A stretch of DNA of 64,000 nucleotides from Flavobacteriaceae bacterium (GCA_025800395.1 JAOXRU010000239.1:31137-95136); one strand, 5' to 3'; positions 55,504-64,000 are shown, numbered from the stretch's first letter. Numbers and translations are program-made. Notes: generated by a model not told the origin, from the letters alone.

Positions 55504-58500
55504 TTATTTCATGATTTTTAATTTACTGCCAATAACCCAAGTTTTGAACTCATCTCCATAATATGGATATACGGCACTTGCAGGAGACTGGTAATGCCCA
55601 GAGACATCCGCTTTCAAATCTAGGCGGATTGTTTTGGTCTCTTTGGCTTTAAATGAGCGCCAGTAAAAAACCAAATAATTATCAAAAATTTCATAATACG
55701 CCACTTTTTCTTCTTCGGTAAGTTTTTTTAACTGCCAAGGTTGCGGACTAGTGCCAGATGGTATCCCGATTACGGAAGTAACCATCCCTAAATATTTCTC
55801 GCTTTTATTTTTTATAAGGATTGACATGCTAACATTGTCCCCAACACTATATACCTTATCCGCTATTATAGTTTCTAAATTTAAAGGAGATTCTATAGAG
55901 GTTTGTGGTAAAGAACTATCATAATTGATATTTAAGGAATAAGGGAGTGTAATTTCGGTATTTGAGAATTTGACTGTTACATTTTGACGCCCTTCACCCA
56001 TATAAGATTCCAAATTTTCAATAACAATTTTTCCGTTTTTAGAAATACTCCATCCTCTGTTCATGCTTTTACCATTAATGGTTAATTCTATGAAACTGTC
56101 TTTAGCTAATAATTTAGCTTTCTGGGTTTTGGTGTATTCAATTAATGCCTTCAAAGCCATTGATGTGGATTGTGTAGAACCAAATCTATTGCTCCTTCTT
56201 TTGCCAAGCAAATACTCTATACCCCGAGAAATTAAAAACTCATCAGGGCTATTTTCCTTCAATAAAGCCAGTAAAGAAAAAGCAACGGTCTCTATGTTTT
56301 TTGCATTCCCATAAGAACGAGTGATGGTGTTTTCGACTGGTAATTCTAAGAAACTAAATGCTTCAATATTTTCTTTAATTTTATTCATCAGTTCATTCGC
56401 ATTTTCTACTTTTCCAAAGTTAAAGCTTGCACAAGCCATAAGTGCCATCCTATAACTGTCATTACTTTCTAATGCTTCATCATAAGTTGCATTATACTCC
56501 TTTTCAATATCTGCATCTATACCCGATTCGCTTATCGCATACACTATATAAGCATTGTTTACATTTTCTGGTGCTGCCGAAAAACCATACTTTCCTCTAT
56601 TTTGTTTAAAACCTCCTTTACCATCTCTTCTACTTAGCAAATAGGCTATGGTTCTTTTTAACATAGGTTCGCTCACACCTTCAAATACTTCCTTCATTTC
56701 TGTAAACTCCATCAGACCATAGGCCGTTAGAGCTTCGTGTGGTGGTGTTCTTCCATACCACTCAAAACCATCTTTTTTTGTCTCATAACCTGCTAATTTT
56801 TTATATCCTTTTTTAATAAAGTCTAATGCTCTTTTCTCAATTTCCGGGTTACTTTTATTTGTTTCCTTAAGATATTTTAAAACCAAAATATTGGGATAGG
56901 TGCTTGAGGAAACTTGCTCAAAACAACCATAAGGCTCTCTTATAAGGCCTTCTACACCATCCATTACATCCCCAACTACATCGGTATAAATGGTAAAGTT
57001 TGCTTCTAAACTTCCAGCTACCAGATTATCCACTGAAAATTCAAATGATTTTGATTTTGAGCCCGAAACAGAAACTTCTGTAGGGAAATAAGGGCTTAAA
57101 ATTATAGCTTCTCTTTCAACAAAATCGGTTAGATTCTTAGACTTTAAGCTAATGGAGAAAACTACTTTTTCAGATTTTTTAATCGGCTTTACTTTTATGT
57201 ATTTAATTGTGGAGCTATTCCTTTTTACAAGAACATTTTTTTTAGGAGATTGGAGTAATTTAAGCTCTTTAGGAAGCCGAATATCCAATGTGGTTTCAAT
57301 AGCATCATGGGTTTCATTAGTGATTGTAATCGGTAAATTAATGGTGTCATTTAGTACCATATAATTTGGGGATTTGAAATCTACATTTAATAACTTTTTA
57401 GTAGCATACTCCTTTTTTTGCCGTCCAAGTAAACCATTATACCCAATGCCTTCAACAAGAATTTGAAAGGAAGTAATGGCATCTGAATTATAAAATTCAA
57501 ACGCTGCTTTGCCATTTTCATCGGTCTCTACTATGGGATTCCAATAAATAGTTTGTCTAAAATCTTTGCGTTCTTTGGGTAATTCCTTGCCTTCATATTT
57601 TGGAATATAAAACTGTTTTGAATAGTATAAATTGGCAGGTTGATTACTATAGAAGGTCTTAATAGCATAATTGTTATATTTTGCATTGTTCAATTTCTTC
57701 TTACCCCAATTGTTATAAAAATTTTGACTTTTTGTTGTAATCATAATAACTCCATTGGAAGCGGCACTACCATATAAAGCGGTAGCTGCGGCATTTTTTA
57801 AAACAGTTACAGCATCTACTTCATTAGCATTTAAGTTAGAAAGTGTTTCTTGGTCATAAGGCACTCCATCAACAACAACTAAGGGCTGGTTATTTCCCGA
57901 TATTGAACTCATGCCTCTAATTACAATATTGGCACTGCTGTCATATACACCACTACCATTTACAATTTCTACACCCGCAGCTCTTCCTTGTAATAATTGC
58001 CCTATTGGTTCGTTCGAATTTAATTCTTCTGCCGCTACGGTAACAATTGAAGCACCTACCAAACTTCTTTTAACAACACTTCCATAAGCCACAACTACAA
58101 CTTCATCTAAATTTGCATTGTCTGCAGACAATGCAATAGATGCAGTAGCCTTTTTCTTAATCTTTTGCTGTGTTGGATTATTAAATTTTGATGGTTGTCT
58201 TTTAGCTACATTTTCATTTTGGGCATTATTCGTAGAAGGGTTATTAGTGTGTCCAACTATTTTCTCTTTTTCAATTATTTCAAGTTGTCGCCCATCTTCA
58301 GTATAGGCAATTAAGGTTACATTATGAGTTTTGCCATATTTAAAAGAGAAATACCCGTTTTTATCACTTTCAAAAACCAGTACTTTATTTCCATTTTGGT
58401 CAAATAATAATAATGTGGCTTGTACAGGATTTCCTTTTTTATCGACAATTTTACCAGACTGCGTAGTTAGCTGTTCAGGTTTGTATTGAGCGCCTTTTAT

Positions 58501-60066
58501 GGTAAGCGATTTGCTTATATAATCTCTCCATCCGTGTGTAAGCATTACATAATCCAATGCTGGATAGGATTTTTTTTCTTTTGAATTGAAATAAAAATTT
58601 GGTTGGTGTATCTTCCCTTTTAATTCAGCAGACAACAACAAATACGATAAAATATGGTCTTGTTTATCATCCGCAAAAGACAACAATTTATTGTCTGCTA
58701 TCGCCACCGATACATTGGAAGGGATAGGATTGTTATCTTTATCTTTAGTGGTAATTGTAACATTTACTTTTTCTCGGGTTTGGTATATTTCTTTATCAAG
58801 AGTCACATCTATACTTAACTGCTTATGGGCATTTAAAAACACCAATCTTTCCGCCAAAGTCTTATTGTCTTGGTCGGTGACTTTAATTTTAGTTATTCCG
58901 ATTGGAAACTTTTTAGTATCGATACGGACAATACGCTGATTGGGCGCAATCATTTGCTTTAACAATAGCTTGTTTGCATTCAAAAACCTCAAATAAAGCG
59001 GTTCGTTCAAGGTAGAATGAAATACAATTTTCGTTGACAAACTATCCGTTTCTACTTTGAAATTTACACCATCTTTATACATTTTTGGAAGTGCTAATTT
59101 TCTTTCTGAAGCAAAAGGAGCTTTTATTTTGGCATAATAGGTTTTACCCAAAACTGGATTTAGATCAAAAGCCCCCATACCATCGTGAAAGCTGTTAAAA
59201 GAAGTCACCAGACCTCCATTTTCATCAATAATATCGCCTTGAACATCTACGGGTTTTGCAAACTCATCTATAGCCTTAAAGGCGATTCGGTTTTCCGTTT
59301 CGAACAGTAGCTTACCACTTTCAGGAAAAAATTGCAGGTCTATATTGTCCAATACTATTGGGACAGTTCGAGAAATAGATTCGGTGCTTCCTTTATGGGA
59401 AATCAACACATTAAGAACAACATCTCTTGTAGATAAATCTTTTGGAAGTTGAAATTTTAAATTTGCTATTCCATTATTATTTGTATGCTGTCTTTTGGTG
59501 GTCATTACCTCCCCTTTAATGGAAACCTCATATGTAAACTCCCAATTTGTAATCGGGTTGTTTTTTAAATCTTTTGCTTCAAAATCGACAGCAACCAAAG
59601 ATGATTTTCCGTAACCTTCTTTTTCAAAATCTAAGGAAAGTAATGCATTAGGTTTTACTACTTTTTGAATCGTAATCTCTTTAGTGAAAGAGGCACCATC
59701 TCCATAGTTACGCATCCAGTTGGTGAACATTTTTATTTTATAAATACCGCCAACCCAATTTTTATCTATTGTAAAATCCCCATAAGCATACCCTTTATCA
59801 ATGCCTAGTTTTATCCTTTTTACAGCACTTCCCTTTGGGGAAATTAGTTCGGCATACATCACATCACTAGAGGTAGCAATGGTATTGTCTGCATTTACAA
59901 TGTAAGATTTGAACCATATCGTTTCGCCAGGAAAGTAAAAAGGTCTATCCGTTTGGGTGTAAATTTTTTCTAATTTGGAATGCGTTCTCTCTTGAGCGTT
60001 CAAATTCAAAGTTGAAAAAGCAACAAAAAGAGATAGTATAATGACGAAATGGTGTCTTGCCTTCAT
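55504..60066 (-). CDS. alpha-2-macroglobulin-like thioester protein with an internal TonB plug domain
   Basis: This is a 1520-residue exported protein. A Sec signal peptide (about 1-24, ending NLNAQ) has no lipobox, so it is probably soluble. Order: MG2-type beta domain (IYTQTDRPFYFPGETIWFKS), further MG domains, a CnaB/carboxypeptidase-regulatory-like repeat (~570-640), then a full SusC-type TonB plug at ~654-781 (DEVVVVAYGS, LLQGRAAGVEIVNGSGV, NQPLVVVDGVPYD, ALYGSAASNGVIMITTKS). An A2M domain follows (IYWNPIVETDENGKAAFEFY), and a thioester domain with PYGCFEQVSSSTYPN, Cys1048 to Gln1051 being the expected thioester pair (E. coli A2M uses CLEQ). It starts 3 bp after a SusC-like barrel that lacks a plug. 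Inference: a covalent protein trap whose plug docks in that barrel. The domains are clear; the function is not known. Confidence 0.88.
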   Translation of the reverse strand: MKARHHFVIILSLFVAFSTLNLNAQERTHSKLEKIYTQTDRPFYFPGETIWFKSYIVNADNTIATSSDVMYAELISPKGSAVKRIKLGIDKGYAYGDFTIDKNWVGGIYKIKMFTNWMRNYGDGASFTKEITIQKVVKPNALLSLDFEKEGYGKSSLVAVDFEAKDLKNNPITNWEFTYEVSIKGEVMTTKRQHTNNNGIANLKFQLPKDLSTRDVVLNVLISHKGSTESISRTVPIVLDNIDLQFFPESGKLLFETENRIAFKAIDEFAKPVDVQGDIIDENGGLVTSFNSFHDGMGAFDLNPVLGKTYYAKIKAPFASERKLALPKMYKDGVNFKVETDSLSTKIVFHSTLNEPLYLRFLNANKLLLKQMIAPNQRIVRIDTKKFPIGITKIKVTDQDNKTLAERLVFLNAHKQLSIDVTLDKEIYQTREKVNVTITTKDKDNNPIPSNVSVAIADNKLLSFADDKQDHILSYLLLSAELKGKIHQPNFYFNSKEKKSYPALDYVMLTHGWRDYISKSLTIKGAQYKPEQLTTQSGKIVDKKGNPVQATLLLFDQNGNKVLVFESDKNGYFSFKYGKTHNVTLIAYTEDGRQLEIIEKEKIVGHTNNPSTNNAQNENVAKRQPSKFNNPTQQKIKKKATASIALSADNANLDEVVVVAYGSVVKRSLVGASIVTVAAEELNSNEPIGQLLQGRAAGVEIVNGSGVYDSSANIVIRGMSSISGNNQPLVVVDGVPYDQETLSNLNANEVDAVTVLKNAAATALYGSAASNGVIMITTKSQNFYNNWGKKKLNNAKYNNYAIKTFYSNQPANLYYSKQFYIPKYEGKELPKERKDFRQTIYWNPIVETDENGKAAFEFYNSDAITSFQILVEGIGYNGLLGRQKKEYATKKLLNVDFKSPNYMVLNDTINLPITITNETHDAIETTLDIRLPKELKLLQSPKKNVLVKRNSSTIKYIKVKPIKKSEKVVFSISLKSKNLTDFVEREAIILSPYFPTEVSVSGSKSKSFEFSVDNLVAGSLEANFTIYTDVVGDVMDGVEGLIREPYGCFEQVSSSTYPNILVLKYLKETNKSNPEIEKRALDFIKKGYKKLAGYETKKDGFEWYGRTPPHEALTAYGLMEFTEMKEVFEGVSEPMLKRTIAYLLSRRDGKGGFKQNRGKYGFSAAPENVNNAYIVYAISESGIDADIEKEYNATYDEALESNDSYRMALMACASFNFGKVENANELMNKIKENIEAFSFLELPVENTITRSYGNAKNIETVAFSLLALLKENSPDEFLISRGIEYLLGKRRSNRFGSTQSTSMALKALIEYTKTQKAKLLAKDSFIELTINGKSMNRGWSISKNGKIVIENLESYMGEGRQNVTVKFSNTEITLPYSLNINYDSSLPQTSIESPLNLETIIADKVYSVGDNVSMSILIKNKSEKYLGMVTSVIGIPSGTSPQPWQLKKLTEEEKVAYYEIFDNYLVFYWRSFKAKETKTIRLDLKADVSGHYQSPASAVYPYYGDEFKTWVIGSKLKIMK

Positions 60067-60069
60067 AGC

Positions 60070-62904
60070 TTATAATTTTAACTTTAGGGTGAGCCCAACT
60101 TCACTTATTAGCGGGGTATTGAAAAAGTGGAGTTCCTGCCCTGTTCTATTCCCGTACAACGCGCCATAGGGAGAGTTTCCACTAAATTGTGACCATGTGA
60201 ATAGATTTTTAGCATATAAACCCAATTTGCATTCTCTAAAAAATGTACTGCTATTGTATCTATCCCTAAACGAGTAGGTGACATCTATAGATTTGATATT
60301 AATGTAACTTGCATCTACAATAGCATCTTCTGCAACGCCTTCAAAACCATAGCGTACAAATCTATTTTCGAAAATAGGATTATTGGGATTATAAAAGTCT
60401 ACAGGAAAGGCATTTGGATCTCCCTGTTGGTCAACACCACTAAAAACAAAATTGGTAATCTCTCTTTCAAAAGACGATTGCTGAGAAGTTCCCAAATAGT
60501 TCAAAGCATTTTGAGTACCATTCCAAATATCCCCTCCCTTTTGAATATCCACAACAACATTGAAATCGAGGTTTTTCCACTCAAAATGATTGCTAAAACC
60601 TATATTGTAATCGGGTACTGGATCCCCGATAATTTGTGGATTTTGGTGCACTATAGGAAACCCATCATCTGCAATGATTAGGTTATTTTGTTCGTCTCTC
60701 ACATATGCCGAACCAACAATTACACCCGCGGCTTGTCCCACAATTAAGTTTTTTGAAGTTGTGGAAAATCCAGCTATCGGGATGCGTTCTTCATCATGCA
60801 ACAGCTTCAATACCTTGGTATCATAAGTAGAAAAGGATAGGCCTGCTTTGTAATAAAAGTCATCTGCAATTCTAATTCTTGAATCGATATTACACTCAAA
60901 TCCAGAGTTTCTAATATCGGCGACATTGTCTAATACAAAACCTCCGTTGTTGATCATTGGAAATACACTTCCTTTGGTTTTTGTGTGGTAATAGGTAAAG
61001 CCGAAGTCCGTAGTACCACCAAGCAGATATAACCCAAATGAAAGATTTGCTTCAAAATTTTCTATTTCTTCAAGTTCTATAGAAGGCTTAATAAACAAAT
61101 CATTATTAGCGGTATAACTTAGGCTTTGTTGTGGGCTTATAAGCAAACTATTATGGCTCAAATTTTTATAATAAAGCGAGGTGTCATTGACATCCAAAGA
61201 GAAATTTGAGGATATAGAAAATGTATGGATACTTCCGTAGATGCCGAAAAGCTCCTTCAAATCTACTTTTGCATACAACGACGGCAAAAACCATTTATCG
61301 TTTTGAAGAGACGAATAATAGGAATTGTTAGTGAGCTTAAATTCTAATTTATTATCTAATTCATATTTAAACTGATTTAACAATCGCAGAACGCTTCTTG
61401 ATTCTGATTGGTTAGTTTGGACATTATTTTGAGCATCTGCAAATGAAAAAGGCTCAAAACCTGAAGATTCAAGAAATGAAAAATCTAATTTATCGTAAGT
61501 ATAATTCGCTATGGTTTTCAGTTCCATTTCATTCCCATTGTTGTATTTGCTGTATTTGAAATTACCAACCGCATGTATACTGTTTTCTCTAATTTCCTTA
61601 TCACTTACAAAGCCATTAGCAAAGCCCGTAGTACCAGTTGGCAAACCAAATTTCTGTTCTTGATTGTGGTATCTGTAATTTAATTTCCCTCCTAATGTTA
61701 TATCATCTGTAATATCAATTTCGCTTTGAATACTCGCTATAAAGGACTTATCCTCAATTGAATTTCGATTATTATCTAGCAACCATTCTGGATTATTGAA
61801 TGCCGAGCTAAAGCTTCTTTGAGAGTTGTCTGGTAAAATCGTTACTTGCCGATTGCTAAAAGATGCTGGAGTCGCCCATAGATTTAGAAGCAAATTATTT
61901 TGAAAACCGTTTATATTTGGTTGCTTATCTATATCGGACTGGTAAGTCAAAAATGTATTCCAACCTATGCTATTTGCTTGCTTTTTCTTTTTGTAGTTCC
62001 ATCTTATTTTATTACTAAAACTACGCTCCCTTTGGTAAATATCTTTTGCACTCTCCCTGCGAAATTTGAGCCCAAAAAACTCAGCATCCGTTGAAACATT
62101 AAAAAACAACTGATTGGAATGTACCATTACATTTTCAAATACAGAGTTGTCATAAGCTTTAACAGCAACCCCATTCCCATTTCCTATAGGTACCAATTGT
62201 CCATTGCTGTCATATATAAAATTACTACCGTCAAATTCGAGAGCCTTTAGCGATGGCCCGTAAGAAAATATATTTCCAGTTTCTGGTCCTTGAAAAGCAA
62301 GCTCACCAGACACCGGAACACCTTGACTAAAAGTGTTTTGTAATTCTGGTAGATTTTTATTTCGAACAAACTGAAGACCAAAATTTGCATCGTAACCAAG
62401 CTCGTAATAAATGTCTGGACTAAAATAGGTTAGCTTAACTTTGTCTTTCTGGATATCAATGTCTTTAATTCTATTATATTGAAAATAAACATTGCTTTTA
62501 TTATACGTTCTACTGGAGTTATCCAAATTTTGAACAGCATCGTCTTTCTTTTTTATTTTTTTGATGGCTTTGCTATACGCATTGGAATGAATGGTTTTTA
62601 CAGAAATATATTCTAATTTATCGTCTGAATATTGCCCAAACATTTCTTGGGTTACAAGAACTTCTCTTGTTTTCATTCCTATAAAAGCAAATACTAATAC
62701 ATCCCCTACATGACATTCTAAACTATAGTTTCCGTCAAAATCCGTTTGCGTGACCTTAGATGTTCCTTTCACATTAATACGAACCCCTGGAAGCGGCACA
62801 CCATCGTCATCAGTTAAAATACCAGACACAGTACCCTGTTGGGCGAATGCCAATGAAAACAACAATAAAAATAGGGCTGTTAATATTCTATATTTCATAT
62901 CCAT
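60070..62904 (-). CDS. plug-less SusC/RagA-like outer membrane barrel
   Basis: This 944-residue protein has a signal peptide (YRILTALFLLLFSLAFAQQ) and a carboxypeptidase-regulatory-like domain (TVSGILTDDDGVPLPGVRIN ... TQTDFDGNYSLE, ~22-100). A charged helical link (YSKAIKKIKKKDD) leads straight to the SusC barrel part: FSQGVPVSGELAFQGPETGN, FSYGPSLKALEFDG and many beta strands, ending EVGLTLKLKL. The usual ~120-residue plug with VVVGYG, GRVAGV, YVIDGVP and GVI.ITTK is absent; a single such domain exists in the next gene. A barrel needs a gate, so a plug in trans is a natural hypothesis. There is no SusD partner. The first gene of a two-gene operon. Confidence 0.85.
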   Translation of the reverse strand: MDMKYRILTALFLLLFSLAFAQQGTVSGILTDDDGVPLPGVRINVKGTSKVTQTDFDGNYSLECHVGDVLVFAFIGMKTREVLVTQEMFGQYSDDKLEYISVKTIHSNAYSKAIKKIKKKDDAVQNLDNSSRTYNKSNVYFQYNRIKDIDIQKDKVKLTYFSPDIYYELGYDANFGLQFVRNKNLPELQNTFSQGVPVSGELAFQGPETGNIFSYGPSLKALEFDGSNFIYDSNGQLVPIGNGNGVAVKAYDNSVFENVMVHSNQLFFNVSTDAEFFGLKFRRESAKDIYQRERSFSNKIRWNYKKKKQANSIGWNTFLTYQSDIDKQPNINGFQNNLLLNLWATPASFSNRQVTILPDNSQRSFSSAFNNPEWLLDNNRNSIEDKSFIASIQSEIDITDDITLGGKLNYRYHNQEQKFGLPTGTTGFANGFVSDKEIRENSIHAVGNFKYSKYNNGNEMELKTIANYTYDKLDFSFLESSGFEPFSFADAQNNVQTNQSESRSVLRLLNQFKYELDNKLEFKLTNNSYYSSLQNDKWFLPSLYAKVDLKELFGIYGSIHTFSISSNFSLDVNDTSLYYKNLSHNSLLISPQQSLSYTANNDLFIKPSIELEEIENFEANLSFGLYLLGGTTDFGFTYYHTKTKGSVFPMINNGGFVLDNVADIRNSGFECNIDSRIRIADDFYYKAGLSFSTYDTKVLKLLHDEERIPIAGFSTTSKNLIVGQAAGVIVGSAYVRDEQNNLIIADDGFPIVHQNPQIIGDPVPDYNIGFSNHFEWKNLDFNVVVDIQKGGDIWNGTQNALNYLGTSQQSSFEREITNFVFSGVDQQGDPNAFPVDFYNPNNPIFENRFVRYGFEGVAEDAIVDASYINIKSIDVTYSFRDRYNSSTFFRECKLGLYAKNLFTWSQFSGNSPYGALYGNRTGQELHFFNTPLISEVGLTLKLKL

Positions 62905-62943
62905 ACAAAGGCTAAATATTTGATGATGTTTCTACTGCTTTTT

Positions 62944-62951
62944 CAAATATA
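62944..62951 (-). promoter_or_regulatory. -7 element of the barrel-macroglobulin operon
   Basis: The minus strand reads TATATTTG, a perfect TAnnTTTG, ~40 nt upstream of the barrel ATG. No correctly spaced TTG is seen. Confidence 0.45.
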
Positions 62952-63092
62952 TGAAGCATTTCCAACAAAATAAATGAAGTATGAGTAAACGAATATTTTA
63001 ATTGAGTAAAGGAGTGAAAATCTACCGTGAGCAATAAAAATACTTTACTAAAAAGCAGAGCGCTATAATTCATTTATCCTAAAGTAGGCGGA

Positions 63093-63179
63093 AAAAACCA
63101 AAAAGTCTTTAAAAATAAAAAAGGCTATCTAAGATTAGACAGCCTTTTTTGGTGGCACCTCCAGTTCTCAAACCCTAGG
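63093..63179. repeat. repeat R1 copy B, with tRNA 3'-end-like remnant
   Basis: Related to copies at 55387 and 63531. Behind the hairpin the minus strand reads TGGAGGTGCCACCA after CTAGGGTTTGAGAA, which looks like a degenerate T-arm plus acceptor end with CCA. The rest of a tRNA is missing. Confidence 0.4.
63119..63150. terminator. hairpin with T-run inside repeat R1 copy B
   Basis: AAGGCTaTCTAA / TTAGAcAGCCTT (one mismatch, 3-nt loop) is followed by six T residues. No intact gene ends here, so it seems to be left over from a lost gene. Confidence 0.65.
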
Positions 63180-63194
63180 TATTGGATTGATACT

Positions 63195-63509
63195 TTGACC
63201 AAGCAAAAAAGATATAAGCACAAAAAACGATTGCATAATTTTATACTGAAAAATTCATCTAATTTACATCTACAGATACGGCAATATATTACTGATAAAT
63301 TCAGTCTATTCAATTGTCAATCTGAAAAGAAAAAAGGGTTACCTATGATAGGAACTTTTCAAAACCCAAAAGGCTTAGCTATGATAAGTTCAAATATAGC
63401 TATAATTAGATCCCTAACCCACTTAAAAAAACACGAACCTAAAGATTTTCGGTACATGAAGTTCCGTGCTTTTCTTTTGAACAAATTTAAACTCCACTTT
63501 TGGGGCTAG
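63195..63509 (+). CDS. doubtful ORF of 104 residues
   Basis: This is a lysine-rich open frame (MTKQKRYKHKKRLHNFILKN ...) in the repeat-rich region upstream of the barrel operon. I recognise no domain; it has no signal peptide and no convincing promoter. It is probably chance in decayed DNA. Confidence 0.15.
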   Translation: MTKQKRYKHKKRLHNFILKNSSNLHLQIRQYITDKFSLFNCQSEKKKGLPMIGTFQNPKGLAMISSNIAIIRSLTHLKKHEPKDFRYMKFRAFLLNKFKLHFWG

Positions 63510-63530
63510 TGGAATAATTTAGAACCAAAA

Positions 63531-63592
63531 AAAACCAAATAGTCTTTCGAAAAAAAGCTGTTTAAAAATGAACTGTGTTTTTTGGTGGTGCC
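63531..63592. repeat. repeat R1 copy C
   Basis: AAAACCAAATAGTCTTTCGAAA ... AAGCTGTTT ... CTGTGTTTTTTGGTGGTGCC is closest to copy A (55387-55446) and in the same orientation. Confidence 0.55.
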
Positions 63593-63655
63593 TATATCTA
63601 TTGCCTATTTCAACTCGGTGGAGCTCTGTGTACTTTTTGCTAAGCATTGGTTTAT

Positions 63656-63766
63656 TACAAACAATTCGCTGATGAACATGGAATCGATAGGCAAATTGTG
63701 AGTAGATGGGAAAATACGGATGATAAAAGAGGTGTATCTATACAAACCATTTATGATTTTTGCTAA
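63656..63766 (+). pseudogene. remnant of an XRE-type helix-turn-helix gene
   Basis: One frame reads YKQFADEHGIDRQIVSRWEN and continues TDDKRGVSIQTIYDFC before a stop, the recognisable core of an XRE (Cro/CI-like) DNA-binding domain. It has no start: a stop lies five codons upstream (63641-63643), and the rest of a normal 80-120 residue repressor is missing. It is likely a fragment of a mobile-element or prophage regulator. Confidence 0.45.
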
Positions 63767-63800
63767 ATAACGTGAGTTCGATATAAATTATCTTCACAGA

Positions 63801-63892
63801 AGCCTTATAAATAGTGAGATTTGGATTAAAAAGGCGCAGGTTAAACCCTTAATTCAAGTCTTTTTGGGACAAAGATTGCTGTTTATAAGGCT
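63801..63892. repeat. 92-bp element with perfect 11-bp inverted ends
   Basis: AGCCTTATAAA (63801-63811) and TTTATAAGGCT (63882-63892) are exact inverted copies 70 bp apart. There is no coding sequence between them. It may be a small non-autonomous element or an RNA stem. Confidence 0.4.
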
Positions 63893-63935
63893 TTCTATAG
63901 ATTCATTTTGTCTTTCCTTATACGTCGTTGTGATC

Positions 63936-64000
63936 TTTTCGAGCTATAAATAGCCCTTCAAAGCCACGCCTAGCCTAAGAAAATCAAAATAAACTGTGTG
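63936..64000. repeat. diverged direct repeat R2, right copy, running off the window
   Basis: Matches 55200-55263 in the same orientation with a few differences; it continues beyond the window edge. With R1 it brackets the barrel-macroglobulin operon. Apart from the repeats and the XRE remnant, nothing gene-like is seen between 62905 and 64000. Confidence 0.6.

Overview
The window is a 64 kb piece of a Bacteroidota chromosome, almost certainly a gliding marine-type Flavobacteriia/Flavobacteriaceae. The evidence is gldK-gldL-gldM-gldN (type IX secretion core and gliding motor), a giant SprB-like adhesin with a type B sorting domain followed by a PorP/SprF partner, A/T-rich Bacteroidota promoters (TAnnTTTG at -7), and the conserved flavobacterial strings topA-arginase-gldK and miaB-sigma54 activator-lptE-TPR-secG. 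The exact genus cannot be named from sequence alone.

Layout. 1-10.8 kb (+): 3' part of the SprB-like adhesin and its SprF-like partner. 10.8-14 kb (-): a decayed ATP-grasp gene and two tandem leucine-rich-repeat exported proteins. 14-17.5 kb: ABC-F ATPase (-), DUF983 protein (+), FAD oxidoreductase (-). 17.5-26 kb (-): gldN, gldM, gldL, gldK, a degenerate arginase-fold protein and topA. 26-37.2 kb (+): tricorn-like protease, miaB operon ending in secG, groESL. 37.7-45.5 kb (+): GAF/fRMsr-like protein, purH, and the cell-shape operon mreB-mreC-mreD-pbp2-rodA. 45.5-52.5 kb (-): a compact arsenosugar biosynthesis cluster (AhpD-like protein, radical SAM ArsS, rhodanese, transferase 1, purine nucleoside phosphorylase, ArsM), followed by a fatty acid hydroxylase, a DUF547 lipoprotein and glycosyltransferase 2. 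52.5-55 kb (+): a structured GC-rich intergenic element, homogentisate 1,2-dioxygenase with a palindromic operator, and a flavin reductase-like protein. 55-64 kb: a repeat-rich island around a two-gene operon (-).

The most unusual locus is that operon (55504-62904). A SusC-like outer-membrane barrel lacks the TonB plug domain. The next gene, 3 bp downstream, encodes an exported alpha-2-macroglobulin-like protein that has a thioester motif (CFEQ) and carries a complete SusC-type plug domain inside it. I infer that the plug may act in trans, making a covalent trap/transporter pair. The locus is bracketed by diverged repeats, tRNA-3'-end-like fragments and an XRE remnant, which suggests an acquired island.

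Working connections: the adhesin and SprF partner depend on the GldKLMN machine encoded 8 kb away. In the arsenosugar cluster, ArsM methylates arsenic, ArsS adds a SAM-derived deoxyadenosyl group, the phosphorylase is predicted to strip adenine, and the transferases and hydroxylase may finish a glycosylated or lipid product.
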